From: an uncultured Lachnospiraceae bacterium
Lineage (GTDB): Bacteria > Bacillota > Clostridia > Lachnospirales > Lachnospiraceae
Reading direction: 5' to 3'
NCBI GenBank assembly: GCA_947367855.1
Contig: CANBFE010000001.1
Span: 248,001 to 312,000, forward strand
Length of the DNA: 64,000 bases
Within the stretch, counting starts at the first letter, position 1. Every line of letters starts with the position of its first letter. Below the pieces are notes generated by a model that was not told the DNA's origin, did no database searches, and saw only the letters and a program-made list of their open reading frames with translations. A program made the position numbers and the translations under genes. Of this stretch, positions 37,338 through 45,617 are shown in pieces.

Positions 37338-37973
37338 ATGAGGAAGTTTGCAGTCTTATTATATCCGGACTTTTCTTTGCAGGAGATCACCTGTCTTACA
37401 TCTGCGATCACAGTCTGGTTTGGTGAGAAGATTGATTTTATTGCCGGTGAAAACAGAGAATATGTGAGCGAGGAAGGCTTCCGTATCCTTCCCACAAAGA
37501 CAACGGCAGAAGCAAAGATAACCGATTACAGCTGCGTGATATTGCCGGGAACAATCCATCCATTGCCTGCGCTGTTCGATGATGCATTGATTGACTTTAT
37601 CAGAAGCGGAATGCATTCGGATGTTGTCTTTGCGGCGATTTCTTCCGCTCCGATTTTGCTGTCCAAAGCGGGAATTCTTGGCGGCAGGAAATTTACTTCG
37701 GGTTATTTTATGCAGATGGCAGATGTTTTTGATTTTGTGGAAAAGCCAAACTTTCTGCACAAGGGAGTCGTGGAAGATGGAAATGTGATAACGGGTATCG
37801 GGATGTTTTTCCGGGAATTTGCGGAAGCTGTTCTGCGAAGGTTTGCATATGATATCGGAGATGATTTCATGCGTTACAAGCCGGAAGATTTTACGGAAGA
37901 AGAGCTGACATTTTACTGGTCTGATGATGAATATCAGGAATTTCTGGAGGAACTGAAAGATTATACCCGATGA
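37338..37973 (+). CDS. DJ-1/PfpI family protein without the usual cysteine
   Basis: I place the start at 37338, behind GGAGGTAAAAGG. The 211-residue protein has the DJ-1 core: MRKFAVLLYPDFS at the first strand, YSCVILPGTIHP and the nucleophile elbow VVFAAISSAPILLSKAG. Family members usually have Cys at the elbow (AICHG or similar); Ser occupies that place here. A cysteine-based hydrolase or glyoxalase activity is therefore doubtful, and a binding or regulatory role is possible. The next gene starts about 30 bases downstream. Confidence 0.72.
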   Translation: MRKFAVLLYPDFSLQEITCLTSAITVWFGEKIDFIAGENREYVSEEGFRILPTKTTAEAKITDYSCVILPGTIHPLPALFDDALIDFIRSGMHSDVVFAAISSAPILLSKAGILGGRKFTSGYFMQMADVFDFVEKPNFLHKGVVEDGNVITGIGMFFREFAEAVLRRFAYDIGDDFMRYKPEDFTEEELTFYWSDDEYQEFLEELKDYTR

Positions 37974-38003
37974 GGGAAGCATTCTGCTTTGCGAGGAAGC
38001 TTT

Positions 38004-38690
38004 ATGGATATCGCTTTATACTATCAGGAAAAAGGAAATCAAGAACCCTTTATCCTGTTGCATGGGAACGGAGAGGACGGCACTTATTTCAGGCACCAAA
38101 TAGAATATTTCAGCCGCAGATACAGAGTGATTGCCTTAGATACACGAGGGCATGGTAAGTCGCCAAGGGGTACGGCTCCTTTTACGATTGCGCAGTTTTC
38201 CCGGGATTTGTATGATTTTATGACAGATTTGGAAATTCCTGCCGCAGTCATTTTGGGATTTTCAGACGGGGCAAATATCGCCATGCAGTTTGCAATAAAG
38301 CATCCGGATAAGGTAAAGGCATTGATCTTAAACGGAGGAAACCTGAATCCGGATGGTGTGAAAAGGACGACACAGATTCCGATTGAAATAGGATATAAAA
38401 TAGCAAAACGATTTGCCTCCAAGTCGCCGGGGGCAAAAAGGAGTGCCGAAATGCTCGGCCTGATGGTGAATGAGCCGAATATTGAGCCGAAAGAATTGGC
38501 AAAAATAACAGCTCCCACACTGGTGATTTGCGGAAGCCGCGATATGATTAAGGAATCCCATACAAAAAAGATTGCGGAAAATGTACCCGGTGCTGAATTG
38601 GCAATCGTGAAGGGCACTCATTTTATTGCAAATAAGAAATATGCCGCATTCAATAAAGAGGTGGAAGTCTTTTTACAGAGCAGCAGATAG
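38004..38690 (+). CDS. Alpha/beta hydrolase
   Basis: This 228-residue protein starts at the ATG at 38004, behind GAGGAAG. The fold is complete: oxyanion loop LLHGNGED, nucleophile elbow GFSDGAN with Ser, acid Asp in CGSRDMI and catalytic His in KGTHFI. No signal peptide is present, so it is cytoplasmic. The substrate is unknown. It forms a short cluster with the DJ-1-like gene. Confidence 0.8.
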   Translation: MDIALYYQEKGNQEPFILLHGNGEDGTYFRHQIEYFSRRYRVIALDTRGHGKSPRGTAPFTIAQFSRDLYDFMTDLEIPAAVILGFSDGANIAMQFAIKHPDKVKALILNGGNLNPDGVKRTTQIPIEIGYKIAKRFASKSPGAKRSAEMLGLMVNEPNIEPKELAKITAPTLVICGSRDMIKESHTKKIAENVPGAELAIVKGTHFIANKKYAAFNKEVEVFLQSSR

Positions 38691-38844
38691 AAAACGGACA
38701 GACATAGGATGCCGGAACAGTCCTCTGTCGTCTTCAATATTGCAACAGATAAGGTGAATGTAGTCGGGATATTTCATCGGTTGGAGAATTACCGTAAGAG
38801 AATATCACATTTTTTATATGGGAAAGTCGAGAAAGGGATAGTAG

Positions 38845-39651
38845 ATGATCGTAAAAAACCAATTTCCGATTCTGGAGTACAGTACGGATAAAATCGCTGT
38901 GATCAATCCGGACAGAGAGGCATCCAAACCGGACAGGGACGGACAGGGGGAGGGTGGATTCCGGCGGTTTCCAAGGCTCTGCCTGGTGACATTTTTTGAG
39001 GAGGTTCTTGCCGCAGCAGTGGAGCGGTATGGAGGCGAAAAGATAGGGACTTATGTGTCCGAAATGAAGGATTTTCATGTGTACCGTTTTGCTGTAAACG
39101 GAACGGAAATCTGTGCCGTACAGGCGGTGGTGGCCTCCGGTTCCATTGCCATGATGACGGAAATGCTCTATGGCTGCGGTGTGGAGGTGATCGTCTGCTG
39201 CGGGGGCTGCGGCGTACTGGATGATATTCCGGAGGGGGATGTGATTATCCCGGTGCGTGCTCTGCGGGACGAGGGGGCTTCCTATAAATACCTGCCCCCT
39301 GCCCGGTTTATTGAGCTGCAGTCCGGTCCCATAGAGAGCTTCCGGAAAGTCCTGGAGAGACATGACATTCCCTACATAGAGTGCGCCACCTGGTCCACTG
39401 ACGGCTTTTACCGGGAAACCCGGGAGATGGTGGCCTACCGGAGGGAAGAGGGCTGCAAAGTAGTGGAGATGGAATGCGCAGCCATGGCGGCTATTGCGGA
39501 GTTTCGGGGAAAGACCTTCGGACAGCTGCTTTACAGCGGGGATATTCTCATCGGCGGTGCGGAAGACTATGACGACAGGGACTGGAACAATAATGTTTCC
39601 GCCAGGGAGAGGCTGTTTGCCCTTGCCCTGGAGGCTCTGTGCATGCTGTGA
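38845..39651 (+). CDS. Nucleoside phosphorylase (uridine phosphorylase family), copy B
   Basis: This is a 268-residue paralogue of 32502-33266. The shared pieces are CCGGCGVLDDIPEGDVIIP, RDEGASYKYLPP, WSTDGFYRET and KVVEMECAAMAAIAEF. It has a charged insertion near residues 25-45. AAAGGGA lies seven bases before the ATG. It lies in the same orientation as the glycyl radical activase, with a 44-residue frame between them. The repeat association of this family with both the enzyme and its activase suggests a linked job, possibly removal of 5'-deoxyadenosine. Confidence 0.78.
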   Translation: MIVKNQFPILEYSTDKIAVINPDREASKPDRDGQGEGGFRRFPRLCLVTFFEEVLAAAVERYGGEKIGTYVSEMKDFHVYRFAVNGTEICAVQAVVASGSIAMMTEMLYGCGVEVIVCCGGCGVLDDIPEGDVIIPVRALRDEGASYKYLPPARFIELQSGPIESFRKVLERHDIPYIECATWSTDGFYRETREMVAYRREEGCKVVEMECAAMAAIAEFRGKTFGQLLYSGDILIGGAEDYDDRDWNNNVSARERLFALALEALCML

Positions 39652-39685
39652 GAAAGGAGAGGCTGTGTATACCGGAGGAATGCAG

Positions 39686-39820
39686 ATGAAACGTTATGAC
39701 AAGGAATTCTGGGAGATGTTGGATGTTTTGGTTCATGCTTCGGAAATCGCAGGCCAAAGGGAACGGTGGAAGAAGAAAAAATGGTTGTGTATCAGGCGCA
39801 TAATGAAACACAGTAAATGA
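39686..39820 (+). CDS. Small 44-residue protein, possible gene remnant
   Basis: GGAGG seven bases before the ATG at 39686 supports translation. The start KEFWEMLDVLVHASEI resembles, as far as I recall, the N-terminus of a family of inorganic pyrophosphatase-like proteins (FWxxLDxLVxxSEI). The continuation expected in that family is missing, and a Lys/Trp/Arg-rich tail follows. It may be the truncated remains of such a gene or a genuine small basic protein. Confidence 0.35.
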   Translation: MKRYDKEFWEMLDVLVHASEIAGQRERWKKKKWLCIRRIMKHSK

Positions 39821-39911
39821 AGGGGATCATGATAAGGCGATAAGGGCCGGGGCGGTTCCGGGATAATTTGTGATCGGAAGGCCTGCGGCAGCGGAGCGAA
39901 GGTGGTAGAAA

Positions 39912-40709
39912 ATGGCAGCGGATTATTTACAGACAAAAGGAAGAATCTTTGATATACAGCGTTATTCCATACATGACGGAACGGGAATCCGTACTATATG
40001 CTTTTTGAAAGGCTGCGTACTGCGGTGCAAATGGTGCTGTAACCCGGAATCCCAGGAGTATCCCATCCAGGAGATGATTGTCCGGGGGAAGGCGAAAACC
40101 ATCGGCCGGGACGTGACGGTGGCGGAGGTCATGGAGACCGTGGAGAAGGACAGGCCCTATTACAACCGTTCCGGCGGGGGGCTGACCCTTTCCGGCGGGG
40201 AGAGTCTCTGTCAGCCGGAGTTTGCCCGGGATTTGCTCCGTGCGGCAAAGGCGGTGGGAATTAACACGGCCATGGAGAGCATGGGCTGCGCCAAATGGGA
40301 GGTTATCCGGGAGATTCTGCCATATCTTGATCATTATCTCATGGATATCAAGCATATGGACAGCGGCAAACACAGACAGTTTACGGGCAAGGGCAATGAG
40401 CTGATGTTGGAGAATGCGAAGAAGATTGCAGCTTCCGGCCAGACGTATCTAAGCATACGGGTGCCCGTTATTCCCACCTTCAATGATACAAGCGGGGAAG
40501 TGAAAGCCATTGCACGGTTCGCGGATGCCCTGCCCGGGGTGGAGGAGATCTACCTGCTTCCTTACCACAGGCTTGGGCAGGACAAGTATGCGGGACTTGG
40601 GCGGACCTATGAACTGCCGGATATCCTGCCGCCGGAGCAGTCCCATATGGAGCAGCTGAAGAGGGAAGTGGAGGACTGTACCAAATTAAAGTGCCATGTA
40701 GGCGGTTGA
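39912..40709 (+). CDS. Glycyl radical enzyme activase, short form
   Basis: This 265-residue radical SAM protein has the cluster motif CxxxCxxC at Cys35, Cys39 and Cys42 (GCVLRCKWCCNPESQ), the SAM-binding GGE in LTLSGGESL, and YLMDIKHMD. It should form the Gly817 radical on the enzyme at 33350, consuming SAM and releasing 5'-deoxyadenosine. Most activases of diol dehydratases and choline lyase carry a ferredoxin-like insert with eight extra Cys after the first motif. Here only about 45 residues without Cys lie between CNPESQ and the GGE motif, so the protein has a single cluster, like PflA. It is encoded 4 kb from its probable target. Confidence 0.87.
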   Translation: MAADYLQTKGRIFDIQRYSIHDGTGIRTICFLKGCVLRCKWCCNPESQEYPIQEMIVRGKAKTIGRDVTVAEVMETVEKDRPYYNRSGGGLTLSGGESLCQPEFARDLLRAAKAVGINTAMESMGCAKWEVIREILPYLDHYLMDIKHMDSGKHRQFTGKGNELMLENAKKIAASGQTYLSIRVPVIPTFNDTSGEVKAIARFADALPGVEEIYLLPYHRLGQDKYAGLGRTYELPDILPPEQSHMEQLKREVEDCTKLKCHVGG

Positions 40710-40983
40710 TCTTTCTTTTTCAGAAAAGGGTGGATTTGATGTAAGACTGGGAAAGGACAAAGCTTGATGGCAGCACAGGGGCTTTCGCAAGGAAAATCGA
40801 ACGAAAGGTGCTGCACGATATAATGTCCTTGAAATTGTGGAAAAGAAAGCCAAAACAGGATTGCTTTATCTCGCTTTATTATAGAAGGGAAGCCTGACTT
40901 TGGGATGCTTTAAGGGGGAAGCGTTTCCGGGGCAGAGGAGTGGACGGCACAGCTGACAGGGCCAGGATAGGAGATAAAAAAGA

Positions 40984-41619
40984 ATGAGGATGATAGACGA
41001 TATTACCAATTTTATTTTTCTGGAAGATATTCCTCCCGGGGATGGAATTTCAATGGAACAAAAGCACTCCGATGTTATTTTCATTCCGGGCGGCTCTTAT
41101 CCGGAACTGCCGGAGCGGGCGGCGGAGCTGTGGAAAGCGGGGTATGCGCCCTATATCGTGCCGTCGGGCAGATATTCTGTAACAGTGGGAAAATTCACGG
41201 GCGCGAAGTCAAAGGCGGATGTCTACGGAAAGGATTATGCTACGGAGTGCGAATTTTATACGGATGTACTTCTGTCGAAGGGAGTCGCCCTGGACGGCAT
41301 TTTTCCGGAGGCGGAGGCACAGTTTACCGCAGAAAACGCCAGATTTTCCAGAAAAATCCTGGACGGGAAAGGCATTCACCCGAAAAAGGCCATTCTCTGC
41401 TGTAAGGGATACCATTCCAGAAGGTGCCTGATGTATTACCAGTTGAATTTTCCCGAAACGGAATTTCTCATTGCGCCGGTTTATGTGGATGTGACCAGGG
41501 AAAACTGGTATCGGACAAAACGGGGGCAGGAGAAAGTCCTGGGGGAATTGAAACGTCTGGGGACACAGTTTACCCCGGAGCTTACGCCGGAGTGGCAGAA
41601 TGTAAAAAGAAAAGTGTAA
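40984..41619 (+). CDS. YdcF-like (DUF218) protein
   Basis: This 211-residue protein follows AGGAGAT. DVIFIPGGSYPELPERAAEL, PYIVPSGRYSV and ENARFSRKIL with CCKGYHSRRCLMYYQ match the DUF218/YdcF fold, whose SAM- or nucleotide-binding role is poorly defined. No N-terminal membrane helix is present, unlike SanA/ElyC relatives. The 274-base gap before it shows no gene. Its stop codon lies within a bidirectional terminator-like hairpin shared with the small - strand gene. Confidence 0.75.
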   Translation: MRMIDDITNFIFLEDIPPGDGISMEQKHSDVIFIPGGSYPELPERAAELWKAGYAPYIVPSGRYSVTVGKFTGAKSKADVYGKDYATECEFYTDVLLSKGVALDGIFPEAEAQFTAENARFSRKILDGKGIHPKKAILCCKGYHSRRCLMYYQLNFPETEFLIAPVYVDVTRENWYRTKRGQEKVLGELKRLGTQFTPELTPEWQNVKRKV

Positions 41620-41649
41620 AGCCTTAATCATTCAATAAAGACTTTACAC
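41614..41649. terminator. Hairpin between convergent genes
   Basis: GTGTAAAG (41614-41621) pairs with CTTTACAC (41642-41649), with further partial pairing inside. It overlaps the stop of the + strand YdcF-like gene and lies just beyond the stop of the - strand small gene, so it may terminate both. Confidence 0.55.
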
Positions 41650-41679
41650 CTCCTGTTATGAGTTACGATTTATGTATGG

Positions 41680-41835
41680 TTAATTGCCGTCTTCCAACAT
41701 TGATTGAAAGATATCTTTTAACTTTTGTAAATCCTCGTTATCGGGTGTTTTCATTAGAGCGTTATTGATAAATTCCAAAGCGAGCCGGATAAATCCCTGA
41801 AACTGTTTATTTGTCATTCCCATATCTGTAGCCAT
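41680..41835 (-). CDS. Conserved-looking 51-residue protein
   Basis: Read on the - strand, the ATG at 41835 is preceded by AAAGGCGGTGAT and a full sigma-A promoter. The 51-residue product begins MATDMGMTNKQFQGFIRLAL and ends in SMLEDGN; it is mostly helical, with acidic and hydrophobic residues alternating as in an amphipathic helix. I recall similar short proteins in Lachnospiraceae, often near mobile elements or stress genes, but cannot give a function. It is the only gene on this strand that I support. The rest of the surrounding gap (41904-42168) shows no gene. Confidence 0.7.
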   Translation of the reverse strand: MATDMGMTNKQFQGFIRLALEFINNALMKTPDNEDLQKLKDIFQSMLEDGN

Positions 41836-41861
41836 CCTATCACCGCCTTTCTGATAGAATC

Positions 41862-41890
41862 AGTATAGCGGATTTGAGAAAAGATGTAAA
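41862..41890 (-). promoter_or_regulatory. Sigma-A promoter of the small - strand gene
   Basis: On the - strand TTTACA (41890-41885) and TATACT (41867-41862) are 17 bases apart, giving a predicted start near 41855 and a leader of about 20 bases. Confidence 0.75.
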
Positions 41891-42168
41891 GCCTTTATTC
41901 AATTATTAAGGTGCTGTTAATCGTTGTGTGTCAGCCGCGGAACTGCATAGGAACTGGTGGAAAACCTGTCGTATACCTGTGGCAGGCATATGAGGTTGGC
42001 AGAAGCATACAGAATGATTTCCTTTTGCATTATATCATATGCAATCCCTGTTTGTAAACGGTCTGGGAAATCAATGATGAGTTAATTGTGGGAAAGGTTG
42101 GGAAAGATACAGAGCAATTTAAGCGGGAGCCGCAGGTGGAAACAATGTGGACAGAAAGGAGACTCCAT

Positions 42169-43740
42169 ATGGGTATTTATTTAAATCCGACAAATGAAGG
42201 CTTTTGGACAGCAGTTCGCTCGGAGATCTATGTGGACAAGACAGGACTGCTTGCCTGTACGAACCGGTATTTGAATACGGAACAGAAATATTTCTGCGTC
42301 AGCAGGCCCAGGCGCTTCGGAAAGTCTATGGCGCTTAAGATGCTTGCGGCTTATTACAGCAGCAGTTGTGATTCCAAAGAGCTGTTTGCAGGGCTGAAGA
42401 TAGAAGAAAACAAATCCTATTCCGAATATCTGAACCGGTTTGACGTGATTCTGCTGAATATGCAGCAGTTTGTGATACGCGCTAGGGATTCTGGGATGAT
42501 AGAATATCTGGAGCGGGTGGTGCTTGAGGATATTCGGGAAATATATGGAGATTTGCTTCCGCAGGATACAATTGTTTTGGCGGAGGCGCTTGAAAGAATT
42601 TACGCCAAAACCGGAAAGCAGTTTGTTTTCCTGATTGACGAATGGGACTGTGTAATGAGAGAGCGGCAGGATTCAGAGGCGCTGCAGAAGGAGTATCTTG
42701 ATTTTCTAAGGAATCTGCTGAAGGACCAGGCTTATGTGGCGCTTGCCTACATGACAGGAATTCTCCCGGTAAAAAAATACGGTCAACATTCAGCGCTGAA
42801 TATGTTCTGGGAATATTCCATGACAGATCAGGCTTTCCTGGAGGAATATACCGGATTTACGGAAGAGGAGGTCAGGGGGCTGTGTCAGCGGTTTTCCATG
42901 AATTATGAGGAGACAAAGGCCTGGTATGACGGATATCAATTGACGGAATTCAAGCATGTATACAATCCCAAATCCGTTGTGGAGTCTATGCTTCGCCGGA
43001 GATTTTCAAACTATTGGACGTCCACAGAGACCTATGATGCACTGAAGATATACATGGATATGGATTTCGACGGACTGCGGGCAGATGTCATTGGGATGTT
43101 GGGCGGGGAGCGCGTCCGGGTAAACACCAGAAGCTTCCAGAATGACATGTGTACCTTCCGGACAAAGGATGATGTACTGACCCTGCTGATTCACCTGGGA
43201 TATCTGGGATATGACTCCGTGGAGAGAGAGGCTTTTATTCCCAATAAGGAAATCAGCGAGGAATTTGAGAACGCCATGAGTGTGGGCGGTTGGGCGGAAG
43301 TCATGAATGTGTTGAGGGCATCGGAACGGCTGTTGGAGGATACCCTTCGGGGGGATGAAAAACGAGTTGCGGAAGGTTTGGACAGGGCCCACAGGGAGGT
43401 GGCTTCCATTCTGACCTACAATGACGAGAGCTGCCTGGGGGCGGCCGTCAGCTTGGCGTATTACAGTGCCAGAAGGGATTATCGAATGATACGGGAGTTT
43501 CCCACCGGCCGGGGGTTTGCCGATGTGGTATTCCTGCCCCTGCCCGGCCGCAGGAAACCGGCTATTGTGGTGGAATTAAAATTTGATAAATCCGCGTCGG
43601 CAGCTCTTGCGCAGATCAGGGAACGACAGTATACCCGGGCTCTGGAGGGGTATTCCGGCGAGATTCTGTTGGTGGGCGTGAATTATGATAAGGACAGCAG
43701 TGAGAAAATGCACAGCTGCGTGATCGAAAGGGTGGAGTAA
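42169..43740 (+). CDS. AAA-ATPase-like protein with C-terminal PD-(D/E)XK nuclease domain
   Basis: I use the ATG at 42169, seven bases after GAAAGGAG. The 523-residue protein has the AAA-ATPase_like start GIYLNPTNEGF and YVDKTGLL, Walker A-like RPRRFGKSMALKM and Walker B FLIDEWDCV. The C-terminal quarter matches PDDEXK_9: RGFADVVFLP, IVVELKFDKS with the ELK catalytic motif, and ALAQIRERQY. This protein family is abundant and multi-copy in Lachnospiraceae and Bacteroidetes; its role is unsettled and mobile or defence functions have been suggested. It stands alone here. Confidence 0.8.
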   Translation: MGIYLNPTNEGFWTAVRSEIYVDKTGLLACTNRYLNTEQKYFCVSRPRRFGKSMALKMLAAYYSSSCDSKELFAGLKIEENKSYSEYLNRFDVILLNMQQFVIRARDSGMIEYLERVVLEDIREIYGDLLPQDTIVLAEALERIYAKTGKQFVFLIDEWDCVMRERQDSEALQKEYLDFLRNLLKDQAYVALAYMTGILPVKKYGQHSALNMFWEYSMTDQAFLEEYTGFTEEEVRGLCQRFSMNYEETKAWYDGYQLTEFKHVYNPKSVVESMLRRRFSNYWTSTETYDALKIYMDMDFDGLRADVIGMLGGERVRVNTRSFQNDMCTFRTKDDVLTLLIHLGYLGYDSVEREAFIPNKEISEEFENAMSVGGWAEVMNVLRASERLLEDTLRGDEKRVAEGLDRAHREVASILTYNDESCLGAAVSLAYYSARRDYRMIREFPTGRGFADVVFLPLPGRRKPAIVVELKFDKSASAALAQIRERQYTRALEGYSGEILLVGVNYDKDSSEKMHSCVIERVE

Positions 43741-43797
43741 GGCGCCTATAGAAGCGTGGGGGCTGTGGAAGCATAACAAAATATGGGAGGAAGCGGC

Positions 43798-44583
43798 ATG
43801 AAAATAGGCGAAGTCGGATTGCTGACCAATGATGTGATAAGACTGGCGGACTTTTATAAAAAGCTGCTGCAGATTGATAACGGAAGCAATGACAGGGTAC
43901 ACCAGACCCTGATCGCGGAAGAAACCATGCTGACCATATATCATGACGGCACAGAGAAAAATAACCGGAATCAGAATATTTGCCTGGCATTTACCGTGGA
44001 GGATATTCAGCGGGAATATGACAGGGTCAGGGAACTGGGGGCCAAAATCATAGAACCGCCTGCAGCGCGTCCCTGGGGAGCAGTGAATATGAGCTTTTAT
44101 GACCCGGATGGAAATACTGTCTTTCTCCGGGCCTTTCCGCAGCAGCCTCCCATACAAAAGACAAATTATCCGCCGGGATGGCTGTCTGACATCAGCTTTG
44201 TGGTGATTTTTGCAAATTACCAAGGGAAATGGGTTTACTGTCTGCATAAGCGCCGGGGAAGCTTTGAGCATCCGGGCGGTCATGTGGAGCGGGGAGAGAC
44301 GCCCCTGCAGGCGGCGAGACGGGAGCTGTACGAGGAATCGGGGATTACGGACTGTCATCTGACGCCGCTGTGGGATTATGAACAGAAGTGGGAGGATGGC
44401 GTGGGAAAGAATAACGGCAGAGTCTTCTATGCAGAGGTTCATTCCATGGGGGAGCTGCCGGAGAGCGAAATGAGCCGTGTTGAACTGTTTTCCTCCGTGC
44501 CGGAAAATTATACCTATGATTCCGCGGAGGAAGCCCGGGATTTAGAGCGGATAGAGAACATGCTCCGGGCCTTCCGGGAGTAG
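43798..44583 (+). CDS. VOC (glyoxalase-like) and Nudix hydrolase fusion
   Basis: The start at 43798 follows GGGAGG. Residues 1-118 form a vicinal-oxygen-chelate domain (GLLTNDVIRLADFYKKLL and MSFYDPDGNTVFLR). Residues 130-261 form a Nudix domain with the complete box GHVERGETPLQAARRELYEE followed by SGI. Each domain is common alone; the fusion is unusual. The Nudix half probably hydrolyses a nucleoside diphosphate derivative, and the VOC half may bind a small molecule or metal. It has no clear operon partner. Confidence 0.82.
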   Translation: MKIGEVGLLTNDVIRLADFYKKLLQIDNGSNDRVHQTLIAEETMLTIYHDGTEKNNRNQNICLAFTVEDIQREYDRVRELGAKIIEPPAARPWGAVNMSFYDPDGNTVFLRAFPQQPPIQKTNYPPGWLSDISFVVIFANYQGKWVYCLHKRRGSFEHPGGHVERGETPLQAARRELYEESGITDCHLTPLWDYEQKWEDGVGKNNGRVFYAEVHSMGELPESEMSRVELFSSVPENYTYDSAEEARDLERIENMLRAFRE

Positions 44584-44731
44584 CGGCTTCCGGCATGGTC
44601 TGTGGGGAAGCGGGGAGACTACGCTGAACCGGAGTTGTCCAAAGATTGGTCTGTTTCCGCCCCATGCCGGAAAAGACGGATATAGAAACCACAAAAATAA
44701 AACAAAAACGACACAATCCAACAATTATTTG

Positions 44732-44760
44732 TTGACTTGTATGGTGGATAGGCTTATAAT
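44732..44760 (+). promoter_or_regulatory. Sigma-A promoter of the microcompartment operon
   Basis: TTGACT (44732-44737) and TATAAT (44755-44760) with 17 bases between, about 50 bases before the aldolase start. It is the strongest promoter-like match in this part and probably drives the whole run to 56.6 kb. Confidence 0.82.
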
Positions 44761-44810
44761 GAAGGAAAAGCATTTCCATAGAAACCAAAAACGAATCAGG
44801 AGGAAGCAAA

Positions 44811-45617
44811 ATGCAGAACGAGTACGAAGTAAAAAAAGAGATTTGTGACATTGGCAGGAGAATTTACAACAGGAACATGGTTGCGGCAAACGACGGCAAT
44901 ATTTCCGTGAAGATCAGCGACAATGAATTTCTGTGTACTCCTACCGGCGTGTCCAAGGGCTTCATGACCCCCGAATACATCTGTAAAGTGGACGCCCAGG
45001 GCAATGTCATTCAGGCCAACGGCAATTTCCGGCCTTCATCCGAGATCAAGATGCATATGAGAGTGTATCAGGAGAGACCTGACGTAAAGAGCGTGGTACA
45101 TGCCCATCCCGTATATGCCACCAGTTTTGCCATTGCAGGCATTCCCCTGACCCAGCCCATCATGCCCGAGGCGGTTATTGCACTGGGCTGCGTTCCCATT
45201 GCAAAATACGGCAGACCTTCCACCATGGAGATTCCCGATGCGGTTTCCGAGTATGTGCAGCATTTTGACGCCGTGCTGTTGGAGAACCACGGCGCGCTGA
45301 CCTATTCCGATTCCCTGCTTGCGGCATACCTGAAGATGGAATCCGTGGAATTCTACGCGCAGCTTCTGTACCAGTCCAGAGTACTGGGCGGACCCAAGGA
45401 ATTTACCCCGCAGCAGGTGGAAGATCTGTACGAAATCAGAAGACAGTTCGGCATGAAGGGACGTCATCCCGCCAATCTCTGCCCCAACGCAAAGGAAGGC
45501 AAGCCCAGCTGCCATACCTGCGGAGGCGGATGCCACAGCGGCAAGGAGAGCGGAGCCGTTTCTGCCGATATGGTGGCGGAGATTACCAGGAAGGTGCTGG
45601 AGCAGTTAGGAAAATAA
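44811..45617 (+). CDS. fucA: Class II aldolase (fuculose-phosphate type) with encapsulation tail
   Basis: Residues 1-205 are the class II aldolase/adducin fold: NDGNISVKIS, metal ligands in VVHAHPVYAT and the His in ENHGAL. L-fuculose- and L-rhamnulose-phosphate aldolases of this fold give DHAP and lactaldehyde. The 268-residue length exceeds FucA (about 215). The extra C-terminal part holds a Cys/His-rich stretch (CPNAKEGKPSCHTCGGGC) and then an amphipathic helix, SADMVAEITRKVLEQLGK, typical of microcompartment encapsulation peptides. AGGAGG precedes the ATG. As first gene of the BMC operon it probably feeds lactaldehyde into the compartment, as in the fucose/rhamnose type (GRM5) loci. The symbol indicates the family only. 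Confidence 0.83.
   Translation: MQNEYEVKKEICDIGRRIYNRNMVAANDGNISVKISDNEFLCTPTGVSKGFMTPEYICKVDAQGNVIQANGNFRPSSEIKMHMRVYQERPDVKSVVHAHPVYATSFAIAGIPLTQPIMPEAVIALGCVPIAKYGRPSTMEIPDAVSEYVQHFDAVLLENHGALTYSDSLLAAYLKMESVEFYAQLLYQSRVLGGPKEFTPQQVEDLYEIRRQFGMKGRHPANLCPNAKEGKPSCHTCGGGCHSGKESGAVSADMVAEITRKVLEQLGK

Noticed and set aside
38709..38891. A 60-codon open frame before phosphorylase B
   Set aside because: It overlaps the well-supported start of the phosphorylase in another frame and lacks a binding site.
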